64,000 nt of DNA from NCBI GenBank assembly GCA_038533155.1, contig JBCAZH010000007.1:24411-88410 (forward strand). The letters are read 5' to 3'. Made by a program: the position numbers and the translations under genes. This document shows, piece by piece, positions 33,814-42,999 of this stretch (positions within the stretch are counted from its first letter, which is position 1; each line of letters starts with the position of its first letter). Source of the DNA: CALBPI01 sp038533155. Its GTDB lineage: Bacteria > Pseudomonadota > Gammaproteobacteria > Steroidobacterales > Woeseiaceae. Under the pieces are notes generated by a model. It was not told the DNA's origin and did not search any database. It worked only from the letters and a program-made list of their open reading frames with translations.

Positions 33814-35510
33814 TGCAAGAATTTCAACCACGGCCGACCCGTGAGCGTGAGTGTCCGTCGCACGAGTTAACCGATCTACCACCGACCCTCGCTCGAATTC
33901 TTGCGGCGCGCGGCGTCGTTCGCGACGATCAACGCGAATTGACACTGAAGCGACTGGCCCCACTAAGTGGGCTTAGCGGCGTTGTTGCTGCCGCGCGGTT
34001 GATGGAATCCCACCGCAATGGGCGTGTATTGGTGGTCGGGGACTTTGATGCTGATGGCGCCACAAGCACGGCGCTGGTATTGCGGTGTTTGCGAGATTTT
34101 GGGTTTGCCGATACGGACTTCCTAGTGCCGAACCGATTCGAATTTGGTTATGGCTTATCCCCGGAATTAGTTGAAGTCGCCAAGGCGCGCAACCCGACGT
34201 TGATCATCACGGTCGACAACGGCATATCCAGTGTCGCAGGGGTTGCGGCTGCGCGCGCGGTCGGGATCGATGTTGTGATTACCGACCACCATCTACCGCC
34301 AGACGCGTTGCCGGCCGCTAATGTCATCGTGAATCCCAACCTGGAGGGCGATTCTTATCCGAGCAAAGCCATGGCCGGCGTCGGTGTGGCATTTGCCGTA
34401 ATGTCAGCCCTTTCTCATCAACTCGGCGGCGACCACGTACGAGTCCCGGCGCGCTACTTGGATCTTGTCGCCCTTGGCACCGTCGCCGATGTCGTGCCAC
34501 TCGATCAAAACAACCGAATTCTCGTGTCGCAAGGGTTGACGAGAATTTCGTCGCGTGTGTGCTGTGCGGGGATACGTGCGCTACTCGATGTCGCAGGCAG
34601 AGACAAGCAGACAGTAACCGCAAGTGACCTAGGATTTGCGGTCGCACCGCGGTTGAATGCGGCAGGTCGGCTCGAGGACATGTCTGTTGGAATACGATGT
34701 CTTTTAACCGATGATCCTGCCGAGGCGCAGCAACTCGCCGAGACGCTCCAGGCGATCAACACCGAACGACGCCAAATCGAAGCGGTGATGCAGGAGCAAG
34801 CCCTCGAAGCGGTTGCCGAACTGGGCGATTCCGATGTGGCCTCATGCTTGGTCGTGTACCGCGATTCTTGGCACCAAGGTGTGGTTGGTCTGGTGGCTTC
34901 GCGTTTGAAGGAGCGGTTGGATAGACCGGTGTTTGCCTTTGCGTCGGAATCGAACGATCGTCTGAAGGGCTCTGGGCGCTCGGTGCCCGGCGTGCATTTG
35001 CGTGATCTGCTCGCTGAGGTCGATCGCGTGAATCCTGGCATGTTGGTGAAGTTCGGTGGACACGCAATGGCGGCGGGACTCACGCTGGAACGCGCACAAC
35101 TGGATGCGTTTGAAACGGCACTCGGCGATGCTATGGACGCCCTTTATCGAGACTACCGGTTCGATCCGGTTTGGGACACGGATGGCGCACTCACTGGCGA
35201 GTTGTTACGTCTGGAGTTCGCCGAGCAGTTGGCGGCACTTGGTCCTTGGGGGCAGCATTTTCCGGAGCCACTGTTCGAGAGCCGCTTGCGGGTTCAAGAA
35301 CGGCGAGTCGTTGGCGAGCACCATTTGAAGTTCGTCTTCGAGGTCGATGGGGCGGCGATCGATGGGATTGCGTTCGGCCAAGTACGCTCGCCGTTGCCCG
35401 AACTGGGCGAGGAAGTGGCGCTCGTGTATCGACTGGACGTGAATGAGTGGCGTAGTCGCAAGCGTCTGCAGCTGATGATCGAACAATGGTCACCCGTCGG
35501 CTCGTGTTAG
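33813..35510 (+). CDS. recJ: RecJ, single-strand 5'-3' DNA exonuclease
   Basis: Degrades 5' ends in recombination and mismatch repair. 565 aa. The DHH phosphoesterase motifs are present: VVGDFDADGATSTAL, VDNGISS, ITDHHLPP with VNPN, and DLVALGTVADVVPL; the DHHA1 domain has GSGRSVPGVHLRDLL and KFGGHAMAAGLTL; an OB-like end follows. GTG 33810 is also in frame; ATG 33813 shares one base with the upstream stop (TGATG). Confidence 0.95.
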   Translation: MQEFQPRPTRERECPSHELTDLPPTLARILAARGVVRDDQRELTLKRLAPLSGLSGVVAAARLMESHRNGRVLVVGDFDADGATSTALVLRCLRDFGFADTDFLVPNRFEFGYGLSPELVEVAKARNPTLIITVDNGISSVAGVAAARAVGIDVVITDHHLPPDALPAANVIVNPNLEGDSYPSKAMAGVGVAFAVMSALSHQLGGDHVRVPARYLDLVALGTVADVVPLDQNNRILVSQGLTRISSRVCCAGIRALLDVAGRDKQTVTASDLGFAVAPRLNAAGRLEDMSVGIRCLLTDDPAEAQQLAETLQAINTERRQIEAVMQEQALEAVAELGDSDVASCLVVYRDSWHQGVVGLVASRLKERLDRPVFAFASESNDRLKGSGRSVPGVHLRDLLAEVDRVNPGMLVKFGGHAMAAGLTLERAQLDAFETALGDAMDALYRDYRFDPVWDTDGALTGELLRLEFAEQLAALGPWGQHFPEPLFESRLRVQERRVVGEHHLKFVFEVDGAAIDGIAFGQVRSPLPELGEEVALVYRLDVNEWRSRKRLQLMIEQWSPVGSC

Positions 35511-35513
35511 AAT
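35505..35513 (+). promoter_or_regulatory. prfB promoter, extended -10
   Basis: TGTTAGAAT is a TGn extended -10 (5/6 TATAAT match) whose TAG is also the recJ stop codon. The predicted start near 35520 leaves a leader of about 20 nt to the prfB ATG. Confidence 0.45.
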
Positions 35514-35540
35514 CGCGCTCTTTTTCGGCAGGCTGATTTC

Positions 35541-36636
35541 ATGGAAACCAACCAGATTGAACAACTCATTGGCGACCTCACGGACCGTTCAGAGTCGCTC
35601 AGGGGGTATCTTTGACTACGCTGGCAAAAAGGATCGACTCGATGAAGTGACCCGTGAGCTTGAGGATCCAGAAGTCTGGAATGATCCAGAACGGGCGCAA
35701 CACCTCGGGCAAGAGCGGAGTAGCCTAGATGCGATCGTTGGTGGGCTTGACGGTATTGGTGGGAGACTGGAGGAAGCCGCCGAACTCTTGGCGATGGCGC
35801 TTGAGGAGCAGGACGAAGATACGGTCGAGGAGATTGCGAATGACCTTGGCCAAGTTGAGTCTCAAGTTGCGGCGCTAGAATTTCGCCGGATGTTTTCCGG
35901 GGAGCAGGATGCGAGCCCTGCTTTTTTGGATATTCAGTCGGGTGCCGGCGGCACCGAAGCACAGGATTGGGCAAGTATGCTGCTGCGCATGTATCTGCGT
36001 TGGGCGGAGCAGCGTGGGTTCAAAGCTGAGGTCGTCGAGACCTCGGATGGCGAAGTGGCGGGCATCAAGAGCGCCACGATTCGAGTTGATGGCGAGTACG
36101 CGTTCGGTTGGTTGCGGACGGAAACCGGGGTGCATCGGTTGGTGCGTAAATCGCCGTTCGATTCAGGGAATCGACGACATACTTCGTTCGCCTCGGTATT
36201 CGTCTCCCCGGAAATCGATGACAGCTTCGAAATTGAGATCGACCCATCAGAACTTCGCATCGACGTCTATCGGGCCAGTGGTGCCGGTGGGCAGCACGTC
36301 AACAGGACCGAATCGGCGGTGCGGATTACCCATTTGCCGACCAATACCGTGGTGCAGTGCCAGAACGACCGCTCGCAGCACAAGAACAAAGCGACCGCTA
36401 TGAAACAGCTTCAATCCAAGCTCTACGAGTTGGAGATGCTGAAACGTCGCGGTGAAGCGCAAGCTGTCGAGGAAAGCAAAGCCGATGTCGGTTGGGGCAG
36501 CCAGATTCGCTCCTATGTCCTCGATCAATCTCGAATCAAGGATCTGCGCACGGGCGTTGAGACCGGCAATACGCAGGCCGTACTCGATGGTGCGCTGGAT
36601 CCGTTCATTGAGGCTAGCCTCAAACAAGGGTTGTAG
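35541..36636 (+). CDS. prfB: Peptide chain release factor 2, programmed +1 frameshift
   Basis: RF2, 364 aa, terminates at UGA and UAA. ATG 35541 reads 24 codons to TGA at 35613-35615; reading must shift +1 after CTT (skipping T35613) to continue from GAC 35614 to 36636. The shift site AGGGGGTATCTTTGAC is the canonical one, with the internal Shine-Dalgarno-like AGGGGG. The specificity tripeptide SPF (VRKSPFDSG) and catalytic GGQ (GAGGQHVNRTESAVR) are intact. lysS follows after two bases, as in many proteobacteria. Confidence 0.97.
35601..35616 (+). promoter_or_regulatory. prfB autoregulatory +1 frameshift site
   Basis: AGGGGG stimulates slippage of the CTT-decoding tRNA on CTT-T before the in-frame TGA C. 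Low RF2 favours the shift, so RF2 sets its own level. This is established biology for bacterial prfB and the sequence match is exact. Confidence 0.96.
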
Positions 36637-36638
36637 AA

Positions 36639-38141
36639 ATGTCAGATGAAAACATCGTGGATGAGAACAAACTCATTGCGGAGCGAAGAGGCAAGCTCAA
36701 AGTACTCCGCGAGGACGGTATCGCTTATCCCAACGACATTGTCCGCAAGGACCTGGCGAGCGATGTGCTCGCACGCTACGACGAGCAGGACGGCGATAGC
36801 CTGGAGGCATCCCAAGTTCGCGTATCGATCGCCGGTCGGATGCTCGTAAAACGCGTGATGGGGAAAGCGAGTTTTGCGAAGCTCACCGACCGCAGTGGTG
36901 CGCTGCAGATCTACGTTCAACGCGATGCCCTCCCAGAAGGGACTTATACCAAGTTCAAGACTTGGGATCTCGGTGACATCGTCGCGGCCGAAGGTGTCCT
37001 GTTCCGTACTCGGACGAACGAGCTCACTGTCAAAGTCGATGCAATCCGACTGGTGACGAAATGTCTCAGGCCTTTGCCTGAGAAGTGGCATGGGCTTGCG
37101 GATAAGGAAACTCGCTATCGACAACGCTATGTTGATTTGATCATCAACGATGAGAGCCGCGCTATTTTCCAGGCACGGACCCGAGTTGTTTCGTATATAC
37201 GTTCCTTTCTCGAAGCACGGGACTTCATGGAAGTGGAAACGCCGATGATGCAAACAACACCGGGCGGCGCCGTAGCGAAACCATTTATCACCCATCACAA
37301 CGCACTGGACATGGATTTGTATCTGCGTGTTGCGCCCGAGTTGAACCTTAAGCGCTTGGTTGTCGGTGGGTTTGAGCGAGTCTTCGAAATCAATCGGAAT
37401 TTTCGCAACGAGGGTTTGTCCACGCAGCACAATCCTGAGTTCACGATGCTCGAGTTGTATCAGGCCTACGCCAACTACGAGGACCTCATCGAGCTTCTCG
37501 AAACCATGATGCGTGGCATTGCCGAGTCGTTAACCGGAGGTACTCGACTGTCGTGGCAGGGCGAGACAGTGGAGTTGTCCGGCACGTTTGCACGGATGAG
37601 TATCGAGGATAGTTTGCGGGCGACGGTTAAGGATTTCGATGAGCGCCGAATCCGCGATGCAGACTACTTGGCGGATGTCGCCAAAGGGCTCGGAATCTCT
37701 GTCAGCGACAGCTGGGGTGCGGGCAAACTGCAACTCGAGATTTTCGAAAAGTTGGTGGAACCGAATCTACGCCAGCCGACATTCATGACGGGTTATCCCG
37801 CGGAAGTGTCACCTCTGTCGCGTGCCAACGACGACGATCCATTCCTCACCGACCGGTTCGAGTTGTTTATCTGCGGCCGGGAAATTGCCAACGGTTTTTC
37901 GGAGTTAAACGATCCGGAAGATCAAGCGGCTCGTTTCCAAGCCCAGGTCGATGCGCGTGGCGCTGGCGACGATGAGGCGATGCATTTCGACAGTGATTAC
38001 ATCCGCGCTTTGGAGTACGGCATGCCACCAGCAGCCGGGCTCGGTGTGGGCATCGACCGACTGGTGATGCTAATGACCGACAGCGCTTCCATTCGCGACG
38101 TGCTGTTGTTCCCGCACATGCGCCCCGAGGCAGCGGACTGA
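36639..38141 (+). CDS. lysS: Lysyl-tRNA synthetase, class II
   Basis: 500 aa. An N-terminal OB anticodon-binding domain (VSIAGRMLVKRVMGKASFAKL) leads into the class II core: motif 1 near FMEVETPMMQTTPGGA, motif 2 FEINRNFRNEGLSTQHNPEF and motif 3 GLGVGIDRLVMLMTD. Two bases after prfB, forming the prfB-lysS pair. It converges with ygfZ across six bases. Confidence 0.96.
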   Translation: MSDENIVDENKLIAERRGKLKVLREDGIAYPNDIVRKDLASDVLARYDEQDGDSLEASQVRVSIAGRMLVKRVMGKASFAKLTDRSGALQIYVQRDALPEGTYTKFKTWDLGDIVAAEGVLFRTRTNELTVKVDAIRLVTKCLRPLPEKWHGLADKETRYRQRYVDLIINDESRAIFQARTRVVSYIRSFLEARDFMEVETPMMQTTPGGAVAKPFITHHNALDMDLYLRVAPELNLKRLVVGGFERVFEINRNFRNEGLSTQHNPEFTMLELYQAYANYEDLIELLETMMRGIAESLTGGTRLSWQGETVELSGTFARMSIEDSLRATVKDFDERRIRDADYLADVAKGLGISVSDSWGAGKLQLEIFEKLVEPNLRQPTFMTGYPAEVSPLSRANDDDPFLTDRFELFICGREIANGFSELNDPEDQAARFQAQVDARGAGDDEAMHFDSDYIRALEYGMPPAAGLGVGIDRLVMLMTDSASIRDVLLFPHMRPEAAD

Positions 38142-38147
38142 CCGGCG

Positions 38148-38969
38148 TTAGTCGATAAAACTCACCGATCGCCCATCGTCTAGCTTCAAACGGTCGGCAT
38201 GGGTGATCTCTCCGCAAACCGCGGCAATGGTGGCGTCTGCAGCGACGACCACCGTGCCGACTTTGCGTCCATCGATCGTGATCGACTGGCCGGCGTCGAC
38301 GGCTTTCGGCGTGCGATCAACCAATCGAAGCAACCGCGCCCGGCGTTTTACCGTTCCTCGATGCTCGGTCCGCGCAACGATTTCCTGGCCGGTGTAGCAG
38401 CCTTTGTTGAAGCTGATGGCGCCGATCTTGTCGAGGTTCAGCATGTGCGCTGTAAACTGCGCGCTACTGGCGCTCGGCAAATCGAGCACACCGGCGACCA
38501 ACCGCAGCTTGCGCCAGCGTGACTCGTCAATACCGCTGTGCTGATCGGCGTCTTCCGCGGCAACAATTTGTTCATGCATCACGCCGATTCGCCATCCATT
38601 CTCTTCTTTGCGCCACAGCGCGATTTCATGCCCCGTGTGGCGAGCAAGTGTCGGTGCGACTGCGAAGTCTTGGGCGACCTCGAACTGAACATTGGCGCGC
38701 AGACGATAGCGACTGAGGTGTTCGATTAGCGGTTGCGCGAGCTCGTGATGCACCAACATCAAGATTTCGTCCGGAAGCCAAACGAGCGTGATGGTTGCGA
38801 TGACTCTGCCCTTCGGATCGCAGCACGCTGCGGGCAGGGCCGGAGTGGCTTCGTCCAGACGCTGAACGTCTTGTGTCAGCTGCCCCTGCAGGAATGTCGT
38901 TCGGTCACTGCCAGTACAGCGGACTACCTGCAGCCAACGGTCCTTGACTGCCGATTCTTGCGTGCTCAT
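38148..38969 (-). CDS. ygfZ: YgfZ, tetrahydrofolate-binding Fe-S maturation protein
   Basis: GcvT-like folate-binding protein that helps maintain some Fe-S enzymes. 273 aa from ATG 38969; the signature KGCYTGQEIVAR with its essential Cys is present near residue 190. ATG 39080 upstream would add 37 residues without family similarity and would run over the divergent promoter region. Opposite and adjacent to the SDHAF4/sdh genes, whose product needs Fe-S clusters. Confidence 0.9.
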   Translation of the reverse strand: MSTQESAVKDRWLQVVRCTGSDRTTFLQGQLTQDVQRLDEATPALPAACCDPKGRVIATITLVWLPDEILMLVHHELAQPLIEHLSRYRLRANVQFEVAQDFAVAPTLARHTGHEIALWRKEENGWRIGVMHEQIVAAEDADQHSGIDESRWRKLRLVAGVLDLPSASSAQFTAHMLNLDKIGAISFNKGCYTGQEIVARTEHRGTVKRRARLLRLVDRTPKAVDAGQSITIDGRKVGTVVVAADATIAAVCGEITHADRLKLDDGRSVSFID

Positions 38970-39074
38970 GCCGTATGTGAGAATCCCTTTCCCCCGAACC
39001 CGTAGTTTGCTTTGGTGACGAGCTGCTGTCGAGTCTATGTTGCGACCTATTCTGCTGCGGAGTAAGGGTTGGTC

Positions 39075-39083
39075 TGGCATAAT
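39075..39083 (+). promoter_or_regulatory. Promoter of SDHAF4-sdh unit, extended -10
   Basis: TGGCATAAT is a TGn extended -10 (5/6). Seven bases separate it from the ATG at 39091, so the likely start is at or next to the A of the ATG, and no Shine-Dalgarno is present. The identical nonamer occurs before mfd. Confidence 0.5.
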
Positions 39084-39090
39084 TGTGGTG

Positions 39091-39297
39091 ATGGATAAGC
39101 AGCGCCCGAACTCGTCTCAACCACCGGCGGATGCCGCCGCTAGCGAGGCGTTAGAACCGACATCCGCGCCAAAGACCTGGACACCAGAAAAAAGCCTCGA
39201 TCAACCATCTCGGCCAAAAGAGATTGGCGGGCGAAAGGGTCCGGAGCCGACGCGATACGGTGATTGGGAAAAAAACGGACGTTGTATCGATTTTTAG
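39091..39297 (+). CDS. SDHAF4-like (DUF1674) succinate dehydrogenase assembly factor
   Basis: 68 aa. The C-terminal GGRKGPEPTRYGDWEKNG followed by RCIDF is the hallmark of the SDHAF4/DUF1674 family, which in mitochondria binds flavinylated SdhA and protects it before assembly. The first 40 residues are Pro/Ala-rich and likely disordered. It stands just before sdhC, consistent with a role in SDH assembly. ATG 39091 is used; the ORF opens earlier, at 39037, inside the promoter region. Confidence 0.85.
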   Translation: MDKQRPNSSQPPADAAASEALEPTSAPKTWTPEKSLDQPSRPKEIGGRKGPEPTRYGDWEKNGRCIDF

Positions 39298-39356
39298 GGG
39301 ACACGGCGCCGTTATTAGTTCGGTAGCCGCACCTTTGGGACACTCGAAAAAAGCGA

Positions 39357-39737
39357 ATGAAAACCAAGACAAGACCTTTGTCGCCGCATCTGTCGGCCTA
39401 TAAGTTTCGTATCACCTCAACGCTGTCCATTCTGCATCGCATGACCGGCGTCGCGCTCAGCGCTGGAGCCGTACTGTTTGCGACGTGGTTGATCAGCGTT
39501 GCATCCGGCGCCGAGGCTTTCGCGTCGTTCGCGGGTTTTGTCGGATCTCCCTTCGGTAAGCTAATCGTCGCGGGCTTCACCTTTGCATTTTTCTACCATT
39601 TGTCGAACGGGATTCGGCACCTGTTTTGGGATGCGGGCAAGGGATTCGAAATCGAGCAGGCGCAAGCGTCGGGGTGGGCAGTGGTCGTTGTCAGTGCGAT
39701 CGCAGCGGCGGTCACCTGTGGGCTTGTGTTGGTGTAG
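39357..39737 (+). CDS. sdhC: SdhC, succinate dehydrogenase cytochrome b556 subunit
   Basis: Membrane anchor of complex II. 126 aa with three hydrophobic segments. RPLSPHLSAYKFRITSTLSI then HRMTG is the quinone-site end, and FFYHLSNGIRHLFWDAG carries the haem-ligand histidine. First structural gene of sdhCDAB; starts 59 bases after the SDHAF4-like gene, with no clear promoter of its own in that gap. Confidence 0.95.
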   Translation: MKTKTRPLSPHLSAYKFRITSTLSILHRMTGVALSAGAVLFATWLISVASGAEAFASFAGFVGSPFGKLIVAGFTFAFFYHLSNGIRHLFWDAGKGFEIEQAQASGWAVVVVSAIAAAVTCGLVLV

Positions 39738-39752
39738 AACGGAGGAAGGGTT

Positions 39753-40130
39753 ATGAGTTTGAAGTCACCCATCGGCCGCGTGCTTGGCCTCGGTTCTGCA
39801 AAAGAGGGCACCGAACACTGGTGGCACCAACGGCTGACGGCCATCGCGATGGTGCCGCTGACTTTGTGGTTCGTAGTGTCGATGTTACTAATGCCCGACT
39901 ACGGTTTCGAAGCGATGCGAGCGTTTATCGCGGCTCCACTTAACGCCATTTTGTTGTTGCTCCTCAGCGGGACGCTTCTATTCCACTCTGCGTTGGGCAC
40001 GCAGGTGGTGATCGAAGACTATCTGCGTGGCGGCAGCAAGCTGGTCACTCTGGTACTGACTCGGTTCGCCTACGTGTTTCTCGGAGTGGCGACCGGCTTT
40101 GCCATTCTCAAAATTTCGCTGGGAAGTTGA
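39753..40130 (+). CDS. sdhD: SdhD, succinate dehydrogenase membrane anchor
   Basis: 125 aa, three membrane helices. WWHQRLTAIAMVPL and FHSALGTQVVIEDYLR match SdhD; the His in LFHSALG is the expected haem ligand and DY lies near the quinone site. GGAGGAAGG gives a strong ribosome binding site. Confidence 0.94.
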   Translation: MSLKSPIGRVLGLGSAKEGTEHWWHQRLTAIAMVPLTLWFVVSMLLMPDYGFEAMRAFIAAPLNAILLLLLSGTLLFHSALGTQVVIEDYLRGGSKLVTLVLTRFAYVFLGVATGFAILKISLGS

Positions 40131-40133
40131 TCC

Positions 40134-41921
40134 ATGACGTCTGAATACGCATTTAAAGATCATACCTACGATGTCATCGTGGTCGGCGCTGGTGGTGCCG
40201 GGCTGCGTGCCACGTTTGGCCTCGCAGAGGCGGGTTTTACCACCGCCTGCATTACCAAAGTGTTTCCGACGCGCAGCCACACGGTCGCGGCCCAAGGTGG
40301 CATTAGCGCGGCGCTAGGGAACATGGGCGAAGACGATTGGCGCTGGCACATGTACGACACCGTCAAAGGTGCAGATTGGCTGGGTGACCAGGACGCGATC
40401 GAGTACATGTGTAAGGAAGCGCCCAAGGCAATTGTCGAGCTTGAGCACTACGGTGTTCCGTTCTCGCGGACTGAAGAGGGCAAGATCTATCAGCGTCCCT
40501 TCGGTGGTATGACGACCCATTTCGGCGAGGGCACCGCCCAACGCACTTGTGCGGCTGCAGACCGTACGGGCCACGCGATGCTGCATACGCTCTATCAGCA
40601 GTCGTTGAAACACGACGCTGAGTTTTTCATCGAATATTTCGCGATTGACCTGATTATGGTGGATGGCGAATGCCGAGGGGTCGTCGCGTTGAATTTGGCC
40701 GACGGCACGCTGCACCGTTTTCGGGCTGCAAAAGTCATCTTGGCGACTGGCGGTTATGGGCGTGCCTACTTCTCCTGTACCTCAGCACACACCTGCACGG
40801 GTGATGGCGGTGGCATGGTCGCTAGAGCCGGACTCGCGTTGCAGGATATGGAATTCGTCCAGTTCCACCCAACCGGAATCTACGGTGCGGGTTGTTTGAT
40901 CACAGAAGGATCACGAGGCGAGGGCGGCTACCTGACGAATTCGGAAGGCGAGCGCTTCATGGAGCGCTACGCGCCGAATGCGAAGGATCTCGCATCAAGG
41001 GACGTCGTTAGTCGTTCCATGACCATCGAGATTCAGGAAGGGCGTGGCGTCGGCGCTGAAAAAGACCATATCTTCCTGCACCTTGAGCATCTCGGCCCCG
41101 AGGTCATCGACGAACGCCTGCCGGGTATCGCAGAAACCGCGCGGATTTTCGCTGGAGTCGATGTCAACAAGGATCCGATTCCGGTGCTGCCGACCGTCCA
41201 CTACAACATGGGCGGTATCCCAACGGACTACCGTGGCCAGGTCGTCACCTTGAAAGACGGTGACCCGGAGCATGTCGTGCCTGGTTTGATGGCCATTGGT
41301 GAGGCTGGCTGCGTTTCGGTTCATGGGGCGAACCGACTTGGTTCGAATTCCCTGCTCGATCTCGTGGTGTTCGGCCGCGGCGCGGCGCGGTTCTGCGCAG
41401 AGACGATGCGACCGGGTGAGGCACAGCCTCAGTTGCCGGCAGACGCGGGTGACTATGCCGTTGCACGGCTGGACAAGCTGCGCCATGCGGATGGCAGTCG
41501 TGGCACCGCCGAGATCCGGTTGGAAATGCAAAAGACAATGCAGCAACACGCAGCGGTATTCCGAACGGAAACATTGCTGCAGGAAGGCATTCAAAAACTT
41601 GAGGCGACTGCAGCAAGTATTGCCGATGTCAAAGTATCGGACCGATCATTGGTTTGGAATACGGACCTGGTCGAGACGCTCGAACTTGAGAACTTGATGA
41701 TCAACGCGATGGCGACCATCCGTTCTGCGGAAAATCGACACGAGAGTCGTGGCGCTCAAGCGCGCGAAGACTACCCAGATCGTGATGATGAAAACTGGAT
41801 GAAGCACACGTTGTCGTGGATCGATCGCGAGTACGATATCAGTATCGACTATCGTCCCGTGCACACGGCAACCTTGACGGACGAAGTCGAGGCGATTCCG
41901 CCGAAGGCGAGGACCTACTAG
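40134..41921 (+). CDS. sdhA: SdhA, succinate dehydrogenase flavoprotein
   Basis: Oxidises succinate to fumarate at the inner face of the cytoplasmic membrane. 595 aa. FAD-binding VVGAGGAGLRATF, covalent-FAD histidine H49 in TRSHTVAAQGG, substrate-site HPTGIYGAGCLITEG and RGEGG, and the C-terminal helical domain ending in the usual Arg-Thr-Tyr. SdhE, encoded downstream, attaches the FAD. Confidence 0.97.
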   Translation: MTSEYAFKDHTYDVIVVGAGGAGLRATFGLAEAGFTTACITKVFPTRSHTVAAQGGISAALGNMGEDDWRWHMYDTVKGADWLGDQDAIEYMCKEAPKAIVELEHYGVPFSRTEEGKIYQRPFGGMTTHFGEGTAQRTCAAADRTGHAMLHTLYQQSLKHDAEFFIEYFAIDLIMVDGECRGVVALNLADGTLHRFRAAKVILATGGYGRAYFSCTSAHTCTGDGGGMVARAGLALQDMEFVQFHPTGIYGAGCLITEGSRGEGGYLTNSEGERFMERYAPNAKDLASRDVVSRSMTIEIQEGRGVGAEKDHIFLHLEHLGPEVIDERLPGIAETARIFAGVDVNKDPIPVLPTVHYNMGGIPTDYRGQVVTLKDGDPEHVVPGLMAIGEAGCVSVHGANRLGSNSLLDLVVFGRGAARFCAETMRPGEAQPQLPADAGDYAVARLDKLRHADGSRGTAEIRLEMQKTMQQHAAVFRTETLLQEGIQKLEATAASIADVKVSDRSLVWNTDLVETLELENLMINAMATIRSAENRHESRGAQAREDYPDRDDENWMKHTLSWIDREYDISIDYRPVHTATLTDEVEAIPPKARTY

Positions 41922-41951
41922 CCGCAATCTGGCTTTGCTGAGGATTATCAG

Positions 41952-42734
41952 ATGGCAGAATTTCGACTACCCAAGAACAGCCGACCGACCAAAGGGCGCC
42001 ACTTTCCGGCGCCGCGGGGTGCGACCAATACGCGACGGTATGTCGTGTACCGGTATGACCCGGACAACGATACTGCGCCGCGGATGGATACCTACGACGT
42101 TGACACCGACACCTGCGGTCCGATGGTGTTGGACGCATTGATCAAGATCAAAAATGAGATTGATCCAACGCTGACCTTCCGCCGTTCCTGCAGAGAGGGG
42201 ATTTGTGGATCCTGTGCGATGAACATCGACGGGGGAAATACACTCGCATGTATCAAGTCGGCGGAAGACATCGGCGACGAGGTGCGAATCTACCCGCTTC
42301 CGCATATGCCGGTGATCAAAGATCTAGTGCCTGATCTGACCAATTTCTATGCGCAGTACGCGTCCATCAAGCCTTGGCTGCAATCTAAAACGCCGCCGCC
42401 GCCGGACACCGAACGCTTACAAACCAAAGAAGATCAGGAGCTGATCAACGAGCCGTCCGCCTGCATTCTTTGTGCCTGTTGTTCAACGAGTTGCCCGAGC
42501 TATTGGTGGAACAGCGACCGGTACCTCGGGCCCGCCGCGTTGCTTGCATCCTACCGATGGTTGGTCGATAGCCGCGATGATGCAACGGGTGAACGCCTAG
42601 ACCATCTCGAGGATCCGTTCCGACTTTATCGCTGCCACACGATCATGAATTGCACGCAGACGTGTCCCAAAGGTCTGAATCCGGCCAAAGCGATCGCCGA
42701 AACCAAGAAGATGATGGCTAAACGCCGTCACTAA
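41952..42734 (+). CDS. sdhB: SdhB, succinate dehydrogenase iron-sulfur protein
   Basis: 260 aa. The [2Fe-2S] ligands are in CREGICGSCAMN and a following Cys (NTLACIK); the [4Fe-4S] and [3Fe-4S] ligands are in CILCACCSTSCPSYWWN and NCTQTCPKGLNP. Slightly longer than E. coli SdhB because of an N-terminal extension (about 20 residues, basic). Followed by sdhE after one base. Confidence 0.96.
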   Translation: MAEFRLPKNSRPTKGRHFPAPRGATNTRRYVVYRYDPDNDTAPRMDTYDVDTDTCGPMVLDALIKIKNEIDPTLTFRRSCREGICGSCAMNIDGGNTLACIKSAEDIGDEVRIYPLPHMPVIKDLVPDLTNFYAQYASIKPWLQSKTPPPPDTERLQTKEDQELINEPSACILCACCSTSCPSYWWNSDRYLGPAALLASYRWLVDSRDDATGERLDHLEDPFRLYRCHTIMNCTQTCPKGLNPAKAIAETKKMMAKRRH

Positions 42735-42735
42735 C

Positions 42736-42999
42736 TTGTCGGACGTGAACGAAAAAGCGCTGCGTTGGCGCTGTCGTCGAGGCATGCGAGAGCTTGACCA
42801 GTTGCTGCTGGGTTATCTTGAGCTGCGTTATCCGTCCGCCGAATCAGCGCAGCGAGACGCATTTGTGCAGTTGCTCGAGGCGCAAGACCCAGAGATATTT
42901 GGGTATTTAGTGAAGGGGGTTGTTCCCCAATCGCAACCCATCTCAGATGTCGTCCGAGCAATCCTCGAGTGTGCTGGTTCCTTGCAGGTTCGTACGTGA
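42736..42999 (+). CDS. sdhE: SdhE, FAD assembly factor
   Basis: 87 aa of the DUF339/SdhE family. RWRCRRGMRELDQLLLGYL carries the essential RGxxE motif that promotes covalent flavinylation of SdhA. The frame opens with TTG at 42736; a GTG at 42745 is the alternative. Overlapped at the 3' end by ygfX, as in E. coli, where the pair was once named as a toxin-antitoxin. Confidence 0.9.
   Translation: MSDVNEKALRWRCRRGMRELDQLLLGYLELRYPSAESAQRDAFVQLLEAQDPEIFGYLVKGVVPQSQPISDVVRAILECAGSLQVRT

Noticed and set aside
35557..35615. prfB read as a gene starting at 35557 in the +1 frame, or as a frameshift mutation
   Set aside because: The canonical AGGGGGTATCTTTGAC site shows that the true start is 35541 with programmed frameshifting.
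36642..37430. 262-codon minus-strand frame inside lysS
   Set aside because: Shadow of lysS; lysS itself is complete with all class II motifs.
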